A DNA stretch of 36,643 nt from Sulfuricurvum sp. (GTDB lineage: Bacteria > Campylobacterota > Campylobacteria > Campylobacterales > Sulfurimonadaceae): positions 1 through 36,643 of the forward strand of contig DZBC01000001.1 in NCBI GenBank assembly GCA_022729835.1, written 5' to 3'. Both the position numbers and the translations under genes were made by a program. This document shows, piece by piece, positions 16,251 through 23,892 of the stretch. Each line of letters opens with the position of its first letter. The stretch's first letter is position 1. The notes under the pieces are model-generated. The model did not search any database. It worked only from the letters and a program-made list of their open reading frames with translations, and was not told the DNA's origin.

Positions 16251-16574
16251 TTATTTGACTCTTTTTGCCAAATCGCTCAAGAATCGCTCCATATCGTACT
16301 TGACCCGGTACTCTGGAGTCATGATATGAATCAGAATATCCCCCAAATCGATAACGATCCATTCGTCGCTTTCATCAACAAAGAGAAACTTCTCCTCAGG
16401 CTTAAGCTCGCGCCGTAGATGATCAAGTAGTGCTTCGGTGTGGCGGCTCCCGAGTGAAGAGGCGATAACAACGTATTCGACAAAATAGTCACGCTCCCTA
16501 AGATCGAAGGCTTCAATCGCTTCGGCTTTGTGTTTGTCCAATATATGCGTGATGTGTTCAATGCGTTTGAGCAT
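16251..16574 (-). CDS. rsfS: ribosomal silencing factor RsfS
   Basis: A 107-residue RsfS/YbeB protein, which binds L14 on the large subunit and blocks subunit joining in starvation. Conserved features are the FVEYVVIASSLGSRHTEAL region and DESDEWIVIDLGDILIHIM ending in the R-Y-x-x-E-R-F segment (YDMERFLSDL). The ATG at 16574 is chosen because AAGGAG lies seven bases upstream and the protein then starts MLKRIEHITHIL, as the family does; longer readings add an unrelated basic extension. It overlaps the nadD 3' end by 17 bases. The nadD-rsfS pair is conserved in many bacteria. Confidence 0.93.
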   Translation of the reverse strand: MLKRIEHITHILDKHKAEAIEAFDLRERDYFVEYVVIASSLGSRHTEALLDHLRRELKPEEKFLFVDESDEWIVIDLGDILIHIMTPEYRVKYDMERFLSDLAKRVK

Positions 16575-17100
16575 GAATCTCCTTGTAAAAATCAATAACT
16601 TCCGTAGCGATCTGTGGCGGCAAAAGGCCCTGGTCCGGCGCGAAACGAAGGGCCGTAGAGTTGACATCTACCATTACATGTAAGGGAGTGTAATCTCCCT
16701 TGACCTCGTAACCTTTTCGACTGGCTACTACCCATGTCACCAGCGCATCGAGCGCATCAAACGCGAACCACCTTGAGAGTGTCGGTAGATTATCGGCTCC
16801 GATGATCAGGTAGAGTTTACCTTCCGGGGGAAGGTAGCGGCGCACAGTCTCGATGGTCGGAACCGGACGACCCTGACTGGTCTCAAAGGTGCTGATCTCA
16901 ACACGCGGATCATCGAAGAGTCGCTCAAGCCATTGCACCCGCAAGTGTGCTGGCGCAACGACAGTCTCTTTTAAAGGATTGCGAAAAGCAGGTACGATGA
17001 CCAGCTTGTCGATCTCGAGGTGTCTAAGCGCTGCGTCAACGACAGCAACGTGTCCTAAATGGGGCGGATCGAAACTACCACCGTAGAGTGCTACATTCAT
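16558..17100 (-). CDS. nadD: nicotinate-nucleotide adenylyltransferase
   Basis: A 180-residue nucleotidyltransferase making deamido-NAD from nicotinate mononucleotide and ATP. It begins MNVALYGGSFDPPHLGHVAV with the (H/T)xGH-type ATP motif. NPLKETVVAPAHLRVQWLE, IIGADNLPTLSRW and the C-terminal region are typical. The start is fixed by the family motif, which begins within six residues of Met1. There is no Shine-Dalgarno sequence before the ATG, and a TATAAT box lies only 10 bases upstream (see promoter). One exact TTACATGTAA copy is inside (PLHV). Confidence 0.94.
   Translation of the reverse strand: MNVALYGGSFDPPHLGHVAVVDAALRHLEIDKLVIVPAFRNPLKETVVAPAHLRVQWLERLFDDPRVEISTFETSQGRPVPTIETVRRYLPPEGKLYLIIGADNLPTLSRWFAFDALDALVTWVVASRKGYEVKGDYTPLHVMVDVNSTALRFAPDQGLLPPQIATEVIDFYKEIHAQTH
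16674..16683. repeat. iterated palindrome TTACATGTAA
   Basis: Exact copy inside nadD (minus strand), read as Leu-His-Val. Confidence 0.85.
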
Positions 17101-17103
17101 TTA

Positions 17104-17117
17104 ATGCAAATTATAGC
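17104..17117 (-). promoter_or_regulatory. nadD promoter with almost no leader
   Basis: On the minus strand GGCTATAAT has its TATAAT at 17115-17110. Transcription should start six or seven bases downstream, at about 17104-17103, which is only three or four bases before the nadD ATG (17100). The lack of a ribosome binding site agrees with a leaderless transcript. Confidence 0.55.
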
Positions 17118-17173
17118 CGATTCAGGGTAAGATTTAACCATACGCTAGACCAAAAACTCTCATAGGAATCTCG

Positions 17174-18376
17174 ATGCAACTCTACTCAATCAAAGACCTT
17201 GAACTGGCCCACAAACGTGTTTTTATCCGATGTGATTTTAACGTTCCGATGGATGAATATGGCAATATCACTGATGACCGTCGTATTCGCGCGGCTTTGG
17301 CAACCATCAACTACTGTTTAGATCAAGACTGTTCCGTGATTGTTGCCTCCCATATGGGTCGTCCCAAAGGGGAGCGAAGCGACAAATATTCACTAGCCCC
17401 GATTCAGCGCCGCTTGCAACAGCTTTTGAAGCGGGATGTCGTGCTAACGAGAGATGTTGTTGGGGAAGATGCCTGTGCCAAAGTGCAGGCACTAAAGCCC
17501 TCTGAAGTCATCTTGCTTGAAAACCTCCGCTTTGAAAAAGGCGAAGAGAAGAATGATGCGAAGCTCTCCAAGGCACTCGCGGAGATGGCAGATTTTTACA
17601 TTAACGACGCTTTTGGGGTTAGCCACCGTGCCCACGCTTCAGTTGAGGGCATTACCCATTTTTTTGACAATGAGCACAAGGCGGCTGGCTTTTTGTTGCA
17701 AAAAGAGATTCAGTTTTTTGGCACCTTACTCAAACGTCCTGTGCGTCCCTTTGCGGCGATTGTAGGCGGAAGCAAAGTCTCTGGAAAACTCGAGGCGCTC
17801 ATCAACCTGTTGCCGCGTGTCGATAAGCTGCTAATCGGTGGCGGTATGGCCTTCACCTTTCTCAAGCAAATGGGCTATGACATAGGTAACTCGCTGGTCG
17901 AGGATGATTTATTGCAAGATGCACAGCATGTGATGGACGAGGCGCGCCGCTTGGGCGTGAAGTTTTATTTGCCCGTTGATGTCGTTGCTGCGCAGGCGTT
18001 TGCGCCTGATGCTGTCAGTAAGCTGGTGACGGTACAAGAGATTCCGCAAGGCTGGATGGGTCTGGATATCGGGCCGGCCACGGTGCGGCTCTACCGTGAA
18101 GCGCTTAACGACGTACAAACGGTACTGTGGAATGGGCCTATGGGGGTCTTTGAAATGGAGCGCTTTGCGCGCGGCTCTACCAAAATCGCCCACTTTGTCG
18201 CTGATTCATACGCCACCACTGTCGTAGGTGGAGGCGATACTGCAGACTTGGTACAGCGCATCGGCGTGGATGAGGAGATGAGCTTTATTTCGACAGGAGG
18301 TGGTGCCTCTCTTGAGCTGCTCGAAGGGAAGATTCTACCTGGGGTGCAGCAACTGATCGTGGAAGAGATCGCATGA
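17174..18376 (+). CDS. pgk: phosphoglycerate kinase
   Basis: A 400-residue monomeric kinase of glycolysis/gluconeogenesis. The N-terminal domain has VFIRCDFNVPMD, SHMGRPKG and LLENLRFEKGEEKND. FAAIVGGSKVSGKLEAL marks the start of the nucleotide domain. The C-terminal WNGPMGVFEMERFARGS and GGGDTADL / STGGGASLELLEGK are the nucleotide-binding signatures. Full length. It ends in an ATGA overlap with tpiA. gapA, which I expect between nadD and pgk in this phylum, is absent: only 73 bases separate the divergent starts. Confidence 0.98.
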   Translation: MQLYSIKDLELAHKRVFIRCDFNVPMDEYGNITDDRRIRAALATINYCLDQDCSVIVASHMGRPKGERSDKYSLAPIQRRLQQLLKRDVVLTRDVVGEDACAKVQALKPSEVILLENLRFEKGEEKNDAKLSKALAEMADFYINDAFGVSHRAHASVEGITHFFDNEHKAAGFLLQKEIQFFGTLLKRPVRPFAAIVGGSKVSGKLEALINLLPRVDKLLIGGGMAFTFLKQMGYDIGNSLVEDDLLQDAQHVMDEARRLGVKFYLPVDVVAAQAFAPDAVSKLVTVQEIPQGWMGLDIGPATVRLYREALNDVQTVLWNGPMGVFEMERFARGSTKIAHFVADSYATTVVGGGDTADLVQRIGVDEEMSFISTGGGASLELLEGKILPGVQQLIVEEIA

Positions 18377-19101
18377 TCCTCGCAGCCAATTTCAAAAGCA
18401 ACCTCAACCGTGCAAAAGCCCATACTTATATAGAAGCACTTGAAGCTTTTTGTACTCAAAATGCGATTGAAGATCGTGTTATCGTATTTCCTCCGGCATC
18501 TGCTTTGCGGGAAAGTAGCTTACATGTAAAGGTGGGTGCTCAAAACGCCTTTGCTGCTCGTAGCGGTGCCTTTACCGGAGAGCTGGCGCAAGATCAGCTC
18601 GACGAGTTTGCTATCCGCACCGTTTTGATCGGCCACAGTGAGCGTCGTCATGTAATCGGTGAAACGCAGGAGCTAATCGCCGAGAAGTTTGCTTACTATC
18701 AAAAGCAGGGTTTTGAGATCGTCTATTGTATCGGCGAGCCGCTTGAGGTACGTGAAGAGGGGAATGAGGCTTTGTTGGAATACCTTGAAGCGCAGTATGA
18801 GGGCGTTGACCTGCACTATAGTGGTTTGGTGATTGCGTATGAGCCGGTTTGGGCGATCGGTACAGGCCTAACACCGACGCTACAAGAGATTGAACTCATT
18901 CACGCATCCATCAAAGAGCGCACATCACGCCCACTGCTCTATGGCGGAAGTGTCAAGGCAGAGAACGCGCGGGAGATTTTGGCGCTTGAGCACGTTGAGG
19001 GTGTTTTGGTTGGCAGCGGTGCGCTTGATGTGAGAGATTTTTGTTCGATGATCGCAGATGCGAAAAGTCTACATGTACAAAAGGAGAAACACAGATCATG
19101 A
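18373..19101 (+). CDS. tpiA: triose-phosphate isomerase
   Basis: A 242-residue TIM barrel. Catalytic residues appear as Lys8 (ANFKSN), His88 (IGHSERR) and Glu157 (AYEPVWAIGTG). The phosphate-binding LLYGGSVKAEN and VGSGALD follow. It is a little shorter than the 250 typical elsewhere, normal for this phylum. It overlaps pgk and fabI by four bases each. Two palindrome copies lie in it: an exact one (SLHVK) and a variant at the extreme C-terminus (SLHVQKEKHRS), where the tail is not conserved. Confidence 0.96.
   Translation: MILAANFKSNLNRAKAHTYIEALEAFCTQNAIEDRVIVFPPASALRESSLHVKVGAQNAFAARSGAFTGELAQDQLDEFAIRTVLIGHSERRHVIGETQELIAEKFAYYQKQGFEIVYCIGEPLEVREEGNEALLEYLEAQYEGVDLHYSGLVIAYEPVWAIGTGLTPTLQEIELIHASIKERTSRPLLYGGSVKAENAREILALEHVEGVLVGSGALDVRDFCSMIADAKSLHVQKEKHRS
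18520..18529. repeat. iterated palindrome TTACATGTAA
   Basis: Exact copy inside tpiA, read as Leu-His-Val-Lys. Confidence 0.85.
19069..19078. repeat. iterated palindrome, variant CTACATGTAC
   Basis: TACATGTA core in the non-conserved C-terminal tail of tpiA, read as Leu-His-Val-Gln. Confidence 0.6.
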
Positions 19102-19922
19102 TCATGAAGGGGAAAAAGGGGCTGATCGTAGGATTGGCCAATAATAAGTCGATTGCGTATGGCATTGCTGAAGCTTGTGCACGCGAAGGGGCGCAAATGG
19201 CCTTCACCTATCTCAATGACGCGCTCAAAAAGCGGGTAGAGCCGATTGCACAGGAGTTTGGCAGTCGGTATGTCTACGAGCTGGACGTTTCGAATGAAGT
19301 GCATATGGCTGGTATCGCCGATCTGATTGCAAAAGATTTCGGAAAGATCGACTTTTTGGTCCATTCTGTGGCGTTCGCACCTAAAGAGGCGCTGAGTGAG
19401 CCGTTTATGAAAACCACTAAAGAGGCGTTTGATATCGCGATGAACGTTTCGGTCTACTCTTTGATTGATCTAACCAACCGACTTGAATCGGTTTTGGCCG
19501 ATGATGCGTCGATTTTGACCTTGAGCTATCTTGGCGGGCCAAAGTTCATCCCAAACTATAACGTGATGGGCGTGGCCAAAGCCGCGCTTGAATCTACAGT
19601 GCGCTACATGGCCGTAGAAATGGGCGTGAAGGGGCAGCGTGTTAATGCTATCAGCGCTGGACCGATTCGTACGCTTGCGGCAGCCGGTATTGGTGACTTT
19701 AAGCAGATTCTTACATGGAATGAATGTAATGCTCCTCTGCGCCGTAATGTCAGTATCGAGCAGGTCGGCAACTCGGCGATGTATCTGCTAAGCGACCTCG
19801 CTTCTGGGGTGACGGGTGAGATTCATTATGTCGATTCGGGCTACAACATTATGGGTATGGCGGCCGTCGAAAAGAACGCTGAAGATAAAACTGTACTCGC
19901 GTGGGACAACCGCGACGTCTAG
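19098..19922 (+). CDS. fabI: enoyl-[acyl-carrier-protein] reductase (NADH)
   Basis: A 274-residue short-chain dehydrogenase completing each cycle of type II fatty acid elongation. GLANNKSIAYGIA binds the cofactor and the catalytic pair is Tyr154-x6-Lys161 (NYNVMGVAKAALES). SAGPIRTLAAAGI and the C-terminal HYVDSGYNIMGM are typical of FabI. I start it at ATG 19098, with AAGGAG at 19081-19086 and an ATGA overlap with tpiA; a longer in-frame reading from 19041 adds a tail unlike the family. Length then equals the usual FabI. It is the target of triclosan-type inhibitors in other bacteria. Confidence 0.95.
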   Translation: MIMKGKKGLIVGLANNKSIAYGIAEACAREGAQMAFTYLNDALKKRVEPIAQEFGSRYVYELDVSNEVHMAGIADLIAKDFGKIDFLVHSVAFAPKEALSEPFMKTTKEAFDIAMNVSVYSLIDLTNRLESVLADDASILTLSYLGGPKFIPNYNVMGVAKAALESTVRYMAVEMGVKGQRVNAISAGPIRTLAAAGIGDFKQILTWNECNAPLRRNVSIEQVGNSAMYLLSDLASGVTGEIHYVDSGYNIMGMAAVEKNAEDKTVLAWDNRDV

Positions 19923-19957
19923 CGCTTTGAACAAGCGCAGGGGGGGCTTGAGCTCCC
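19922..19957 (+). terminator. tandem hairpins after fabI, probable terminator
   Basis: GCGCTT-TGAAC-AAGCGC (19922-19938) is a perfect 6-bp stem. A second G-rich hairpin follows (GGGGGC at 19942-19947 pairing with GCTCCC at 19952-19957, one G-U pair). There is no U-run directly behind, so intrinsic termination would be imperfect. A run of seven G lies at 19940-19946. The remainder of the 224-base spacer is very AT-rich and leads to the porin promoter. Confidence 0.45.
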
Positions 19958-20102
19958 ACCCCTCGTAAGCTTATACCTTCTCTTATAAAAAAAATTAATA
20001 CAACGTTATATTTATTATAAAATCAATAGTGAATTTTCGTAACATTAAAATAAAAATATAGCTTTTTGGTCACAATTTTGCCTCAGATTACGGAGATTGT
20101 GT

Positions 20103-20117
20103 AATACAATGGTGGCG
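20103..20117 (+). promoter_or_regulatory. porin promoter
   Basis: TACAAT at 20105-20110 predicts transcription from about 20117 and a 30-base leader ending in AAGGAAG (20135-20141). Upstream is a long A/T-rich stretch (about 19980-20065) that could act as an UP-like element, suiting a highly expressed outer membrane protein. A TTGCCT at 20078-20083 is too far away to be a normal -35. Confidence 0.4.
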
Positions 20118-20146
20118 TTTGGAGATTTTACTACAAGGAAGAATGA

Positions 20147-21451
20147 ATGAAACTAGTTAAAATGAGCCTTGCGGCAGCAATGTTGATGGGTGTAAATGCG
20201 TTTGCGCTCGAGAATGTGAAAATCAGCGGAAACGCTAATCTGTTCTATTCAACAACAGATGTCAGCGGTCTAACCAGCAATGCTATCGTCGGTGAAGAAG
20301 ACGGTACCCTGTTTGATAAAGATTCCTCTGCTGCGGATGCCAATTTGAATCTTGCCGTCAGCGCGGATCTGCTGAAACACGATCTTGTTTCTGTAAGTGC
20401 AGGCGCTGGGTATACAGCGGTTTCGACACTTGGTCTGGAAAACAACTTCGTAAGTAACGTATGGGCCGGTTCACACAAGGCGGTCGCAACTACTGGTGCA
20501 ACTTATGGCGAAGCACTCGGCGGCGCAAAAGTAGAAAACGCAAGCTGGTTTACTGAAGCGTGGGTTGCAGCAACATCTGGCAAGTCAACATTGAAGCTTG
20601 GTCGTATGGAACTTGATACGCCCCTCGCATTTAGCGAAACGTGGACTGCAGAAAAGAATACTTTTGAAGGTGCGGTGGTACTTAACCAAGATATCCCTGC
20701 TACAACCATCGTTCTTGCATTCATCGGTAATGGTAACGGTACGGAGGCTTTTGGACAAGGACTTCACAGCAATGTTCAAGAGTTGGGCCTTGCAGTAGGA
20801 CCTGTGGTTAATGCAGAAGGCAAATTCGCAACTTACGGCACGGATGGTGCTTATGCCGCTGCGGTTGTTAATAACTCGTTTGAGCCACTTACAGTTCAAA
20901 CATGGTACTACGATGTCTCACGCCTTGCTCAAGCGTTTTGGGTCCAAGCTGATCTCTCCATGGAAGGGATTATGGCAGGCGCTCAATTCACTTCTGTGAC
21001 TCTGGACGCTGATGATGCTGATTCAGACACTGCGTTTGCAGTCATGGCAGGTTATGAGATGAAAGATCTGCTTAAAGCAAAAGTAGCCTACTCTTCCACA
21101 AACGAAGATGGTTCTTTGGGGGCTGCTGGCTTCAATACGGCAACTGCTTCTGGTGCTAGCAAACTTTACACTGAAGCATGGTGGAACTACGGTTACGTCA
21201 TTCGCACAGAAACTTCAGCAATCAACGTAACTGTTGAAGGTTCTGTAGCTGATGTTGTAGATTTGGCAGCGTACTACACAGCTACTATGTCTGACATCGA
21301 TGCCAACGAAATGAACGAAATCACTGTAGTGGCTAGTAAGACTTTTGGACCTTTGGATGCATCACTCGCTTATATCATGATTGATGCTGAAGATCAGAAT
21401 GACGCCGATGCTTACAGCATTGTTCAAGCATACCTGACTTACAACTTCTAA
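20147..21451 (+). CDS. outer membrane porin (Campylobacterota major porin type)
   Basis: A 434-residue beta-barrel porin. The signal peptide MKLVKMSLAAAMLMGVNAFA is likely cut after Ala20 to give LENVKISGNANLFYSTTD. The mature protein has no cysteine, is rich in Ala, Asp, Gly and Thr with alternating short strands, and ends in YLTYNF, the terminal Phe being the signal for BAM insertion. It is acidic overall, which suggests modest cation preference (inference). It is monocistronic: AT-rich promoter region upstream and a strong intrinsic terminator directly after. The family has no tight sequence identity that would name a substrate. Confidence 0.88.
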   Translation: MKLVKMSLAAAMLMGVNAFALENVKISGNANLFYSTTDVSGLTSNAIVGEEDGTLFDKDSSAADANLNLAVSADLLKHDLVSVSAGAGYTAVSTLGLENNFVSNVWAGSHKAVATTGATYGEALGGAKVENASWFTEAWVAATSGKSTLKLGRMELDTPLAFSETWTAEKNTFEGAVVLNQDIPATTIVLAFIGNGNGTEAFGQGLHSNVQELGLAVGPVVNAEGKFATYGTDGAYAAAVVNNSFEPLTVQTWYYDVSRLAQAFWVQADLSMEGIMAGAQFTSVTLDADDADSDTAFAVMAGYEMKDLLKAKVAYSSTNEDGSLGAAGFNTATASGASKLYTEAWWNYGYVIRTETSAINVTVEGSVADVVDLAAYYTATMSDIDANEMNEITVVASKTFGPLDASLAYIMIDAEDQNDADAYSIVQAYLTYNF

Positions 21452-21456
21452 AGCTT

Positions 21457-21486
21457 TTCATTGCGCATTTTTGCGCAATGAATTTT
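21457..21486 (+). terminator. strong intrinsic terminator after the porin gene
   Basis: A perfect 11-bp stem (TTCATTGCGCA, 21457-21467) with a TTTT loop pairs with 21472-21482 and is followed by TTTT (21483-21486). It starts six bases after the porin stop. The flanking A/T bases make it partly bidirectional. Confidence 0.92.
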
Positions 21487-21567
21487 CTGCTCTCTCCTTC
21501 TTCACCTTTGTATCAATTGCCAAATAACACTGCTTCTCGGTAAATCGCCACGACAGCTTCTAGTGCC

Positions 21568-21577
21568 TTACATGTAA
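21568..21577. repeat. iterated palindrome TTACATGTAA
   Basis: Exact copy in the spacer between the porin terminator and the permease promoter; CTTACATGTAAG is a 12-base palindrome. Confidence 0.85.
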
Positions 21578-21611
21578 GCACCTATTTGGTTCCCGATTTT
21601 GTAGCCCTTGC

Positions 21612-21626
21612 GCTATAATCTCCCTA
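21612..21626 (+). promoter_or_regulatory. promoter (-10 GCTATAAT) for the ABC permease gene
   Basis: TATAAT at 21614-21619, preceded by GC, gives a predicted start near 21626. The leader is only about 14 bases and contains the GGGAG ribosome binding site (21632-21636). GCCCTTG sits just upstream, as it does before the -10 boxes at 23852 and 31676. Confidence 0.62.
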
Positions 21627-21639
21627 AAAAAGGGAGTTT

Positions 21640-22608
21640 ATGTCTTCACTCCTCCTTCGTAAAATGCTCTACCTTTTGGGTATGACGTTGCTCATCTCTT
21701 TTATCTCCTTTATAGCGATCAACGCGGCGCCCAACTCTTTTTTATCCGCCGGCGAACTCAATCCGAACATGACACCCGAATCAATTGAACGGCTGAGGCA
21801 CGTTTATGGATTGGACAAACCGATGCTGGAGCAGTATCTAGGATGGCTTTGGAGCCTGTTGCAGCTTGATTTTGGGGTCTCTTTTGTGAGTGGGCAGAGC
21901 GTTATTGATGAGATCAGTAAGCGTCTGCCGGTCACCTTGAGTATGAACTTTGTTGCGCTGATGGCGGTTTTTGTACTTTCGATCTGGATGGGGATCAAAG
22001 CGGCACTCGCGTTTGAGCGGCGCAGCGATTATATCATTCGCCACCTATCGCTGGTGTCGTTTGCGATGCCCTCATTTTATCTTGCGCTACTGGCGGTTAT
22101 GCTTTTTAGCGTATGGTTGGGTTGGTTGCCGATTGCCGGATTACACTCGGTTGAAGCTAAAAGTGGTGTGGCGTATTATCTTGATATGGCACACCATCTC
22201 ATTTTGCCCGTTGGCGTGATGATTTTTGTGTCGATTGGCAGTATGACGCTTTATATCCGCTCGTTGACGCTTGAGATCCTCAAGAGCGACTATCTCTTTT
22301 TTGCCCGGGCGCGTGGCTTGTCTGAGCGGGTGATTTTACGCCGCTATATTTTGCCCAATCTGTTACCGCCGGTGATTACGCTGTTGGGGCTTTCTTTGCC
22401 TGGGCTTATCGGCGGAAGTGTTATTTTGGAAGCAATTTTCGGTATCGAAGGGATGGGGCAGCTCTTTTATTTGAGTGCCCTTAGCCGCGATTATCCGGTG
22501 ATTATGGGGATTTTGACGGTTGGGGCGTTGTTGACGCTACTTGGCAACATGAGTGCAGACCTGTTGCTGTTGCGCCTCAACCCTTTTATGAAGAGGAGTG
22601 TTAGTTAA
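21640..22608 (+). CDS. ABC transporter permease, DppB/OppB type (orphan)
   Basis: A 322-residue inner-membrane permease of the peptide/nickel importer class. The N-terminal helix (LLGMTLLISFISFIAINAAP) and periplasmic loop with LRHVYGLDKPMLEQYLGWL are typical. Five more hydrophobic segments follow, with the EAA loop (LSERVILRRYILPNLLPPVIT) for coupling to the ATPase. The length is standard, so it looks intact. What is odd is the setting: no second permease, ATPase or substrate-binding protein lies next to it. It has its own promoter and its last 8 bases overlap the convergent nusA gene. The substrate is unknown (peptide or metal chelate by family). Confidence 0.88.
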   Translation: MSSLLLRKMLYLLGMTLLISFISFIAINAAPNSFLSAGELNPNMTPESIERLRHVYGLDKPMLEQYLGWLWSLLQLDFGVSFVSGQSVIDEISKRLPVTLSMNFVALMAVFVLSIWMGIKAALAFERRSDYIIRHLSLVSFAMPSFYLALLAVMLFSVWLGWLPIAGLHSVEAKSGVAYYLDMAHHLILPVGVMIFVSIGSMTLYIRSLTLEILKSDYLFFARARGLSERVILRRYILPNLLPPVITLLGLSLPGLIGGSVILEAIFGIEGMGQLFYLSALSRDYPVIMGILTVGALLTLLGNMSADLLLLRLNPFMKRSVS

Positions 22609-23719
22609 AGAGCGCTTGGAGTGAAGAGATATCCTCTTTCTTCTCCTCTTTGGCGCTGGATCCATCTTGCTCGATCAGCTCGATGTCGAATCCAGTGATC
22701 ATAGAGGCGAGACGAATATTGATACCACTTTTGCCAATGGCTTTGGATTTTTGATCGCTAGGCAGGGTGACGATTGCTTTGCGTGTCGCTTCGTTTTCGC
22801 CGTTTTCGATACGTACGGTTGAAATGATGGCCGGTGACATCGCGCGGGCGATGAAGAGCTCAGGGACGGTGGTGTATTCGATACAGTCGATGCTTTCGCC
22901 GCAGAGTTCTTCGCTCACCGCGTTAATACGCACGCCTTTGACCCCCACTGTCGCACCGATGGGGTCGATTTTGGGATGGGTGGTGTAGAGGGCGATTTTG
23001 GCGCGCTCTCCTGGAATGCGTGCGGAGCGTTCGATGATGACCGCACCGTCTTTAATTTCGGGAACCTCTAAGGCGAGTAGCTCATCGAGAAATTTTGGTG
23101 AGGTACGTGAAAGCTCAATTTGTATGCCGGTTTGCTTGTCGATATGAACGCGGCGTACTACAGCCTGAACGATCTCACCGACTTTGAATTTTTCCCCTTT
23201 GATACGGCTTTTCATAGGCAATATGGCGCGCACTTCGTCTACTTCAATATAGGTGTTTTGCTCATGATCGACTCGGGTGACGCGGCCTGAGGCGATGGTG
23301 CCGATTTTGTTTTTGTACTTGCTATAGAGGTCATCTTCGACAAGGCGCTGGATGTGAAATTCGATCTCACGATGGAGTGTCATCGCAGCTGTGCGACCGT
23401 GGGTCTCTAGGTCGTGCTCAATCTGGAACTGATCGCCGATTTCGATCTCGTCATCGTTCTCTTGCGCTTCGCTCAGTGCCATGTAGGCTTCAGCGTGTTC
23501 GCTGTTGAGCTCAGGCGCGTCATCGGCGACTACTGTGATCATCTGATACAGTTTGACCGATTTTTTCTTCATGTCGATTTCGGCTTCGAAGTCGAAATGC
23601 TCATTGATAACACGCTTGGCGGTTTGAATAAAAGCCGTTTTGATGCCCCCTTGTACCTTTTCGGTTTCAAGGCCTTTTTCGTGGGCGATGGAGTCAATGA
23701 TATCCAAAATATTTTCCAT
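22601..23719 (-). CDS. nusA: transcription termination/antitermination factor NusA
   Basis: A 372-residue RNA polymerase-associated factor. The N-terminal polymerase-binding domain spans about 1-130. An S1 RNA-binding domain lies at about 138-207 (GTIASGRVTRV, then RVHIDKQTGIQIELSRTSP). Two KH domains follow, with ARIPGERAKIALYTTHPKIDPIGATVG and the second KH's IGKSGINIRLASMITG. It stops soon after KH2, so the acidic repeats of E. coli NusA are absent, as usual in this phylum. It stands alone, without rimP or infB, and is divergent from the HP0268-like gene. Confidence 0.97.
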   Translation of the reverse strand: MENILDIIDSIAHEKGLETEKVQGGIKTAFIQTAKRVINEHFDFEAEIDMKKKSVKLYQMITVVADDAPELNSEHAEAYMALSEAQENDDEIEIGDQFQIEHDLETHGRTAAMTLHREIEFHIQRLVEDDLYSKYKNKIGTIASGRVTRVDHEQNTYIEVDEVRAILPMKSRIKGEKFKVGEIVQAVVRRVHIDKQTGIQIELSRTSPKFLDELLALEVPEIKDGAVIIERSARIPGERAKIALYTTHPKIDPIGATVGVKGVRINAVSEELCGESIDCIEYTTVPELFIARAMSPAIISTVRIENGENEATRKAIVTLPSDQKSKAIGKSGINIRLASMITGFDIELIEQDGSSAKEEKKEDISSLQALFN

Positions 23720-23786
23720 TATTATCCCTTCTGGTTAATGCGTCGTTTTCATAAAAAATGGCTGTAGTGGGGAGTCAATTTATGAA

Positions 23787-23822
23787 GGGGAATATTATAG
23801 CATACCAGATGCTACATGTAAA
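23787..23822 (-). promoter_or_regulatory. nusA promoter with the palindrome forming its -35 box
   Basis: On the minus strand an extended -10 TGCTATAAT (TATAAT at 23799-23794) is preceded, after a 17-base spacer, by TTTACA (23822-23817), five of six matches to TTGACA. That -35 is part of the CTACATGTAA palindrome copy at 23812-23821. Start of transcription is expected near 23787, giving a leader of about 68 bases. Confidence 0.65.
23812..23821. repeat. iterated palindrome, variant CTACATGTAA
   Basis: Intergenic copy between nusA and the HP0268-like gene. It supplies the TTTACA -35 of nusA. Confidence 0.7.
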
Positions 23823-23849
23823 CTTTTAGAGCGGATTAACGCGCCCTTG

Positions 23850-23864
23850 GCTATAATGCAACCC
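23850..23864 (+). promoter_or_regulatory. promoter (-10 GCTATAAT) for the HP0268-miaB operon
   Basis: TATAAT at 23852-23857, preceded by GGC and by GCCCTTG, predicts a start near 23864, 29 bases before the ATG. The leader carries GAGGAG (23881-23886) six bases from the start codon. Confidence 0.62.
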
Positions 23865-23892
23865 ATTTTCAGACATTTCAGAGGAGCACATC

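Noticed and set aside
16575..16667. N-terminal extension of rsfS by 31 codons
   Set aside because: The extension is basic and unlike RsfS, while ATG 16574 has a good AAGGAG and the family's usual start.
19041..19097. N-terminal extension of fabI by 19 codons
   Set aside because: It lies in the tpiA coding region in another frame; ATG 19098 with AAGGAG gives the standard FabI N-terminus.
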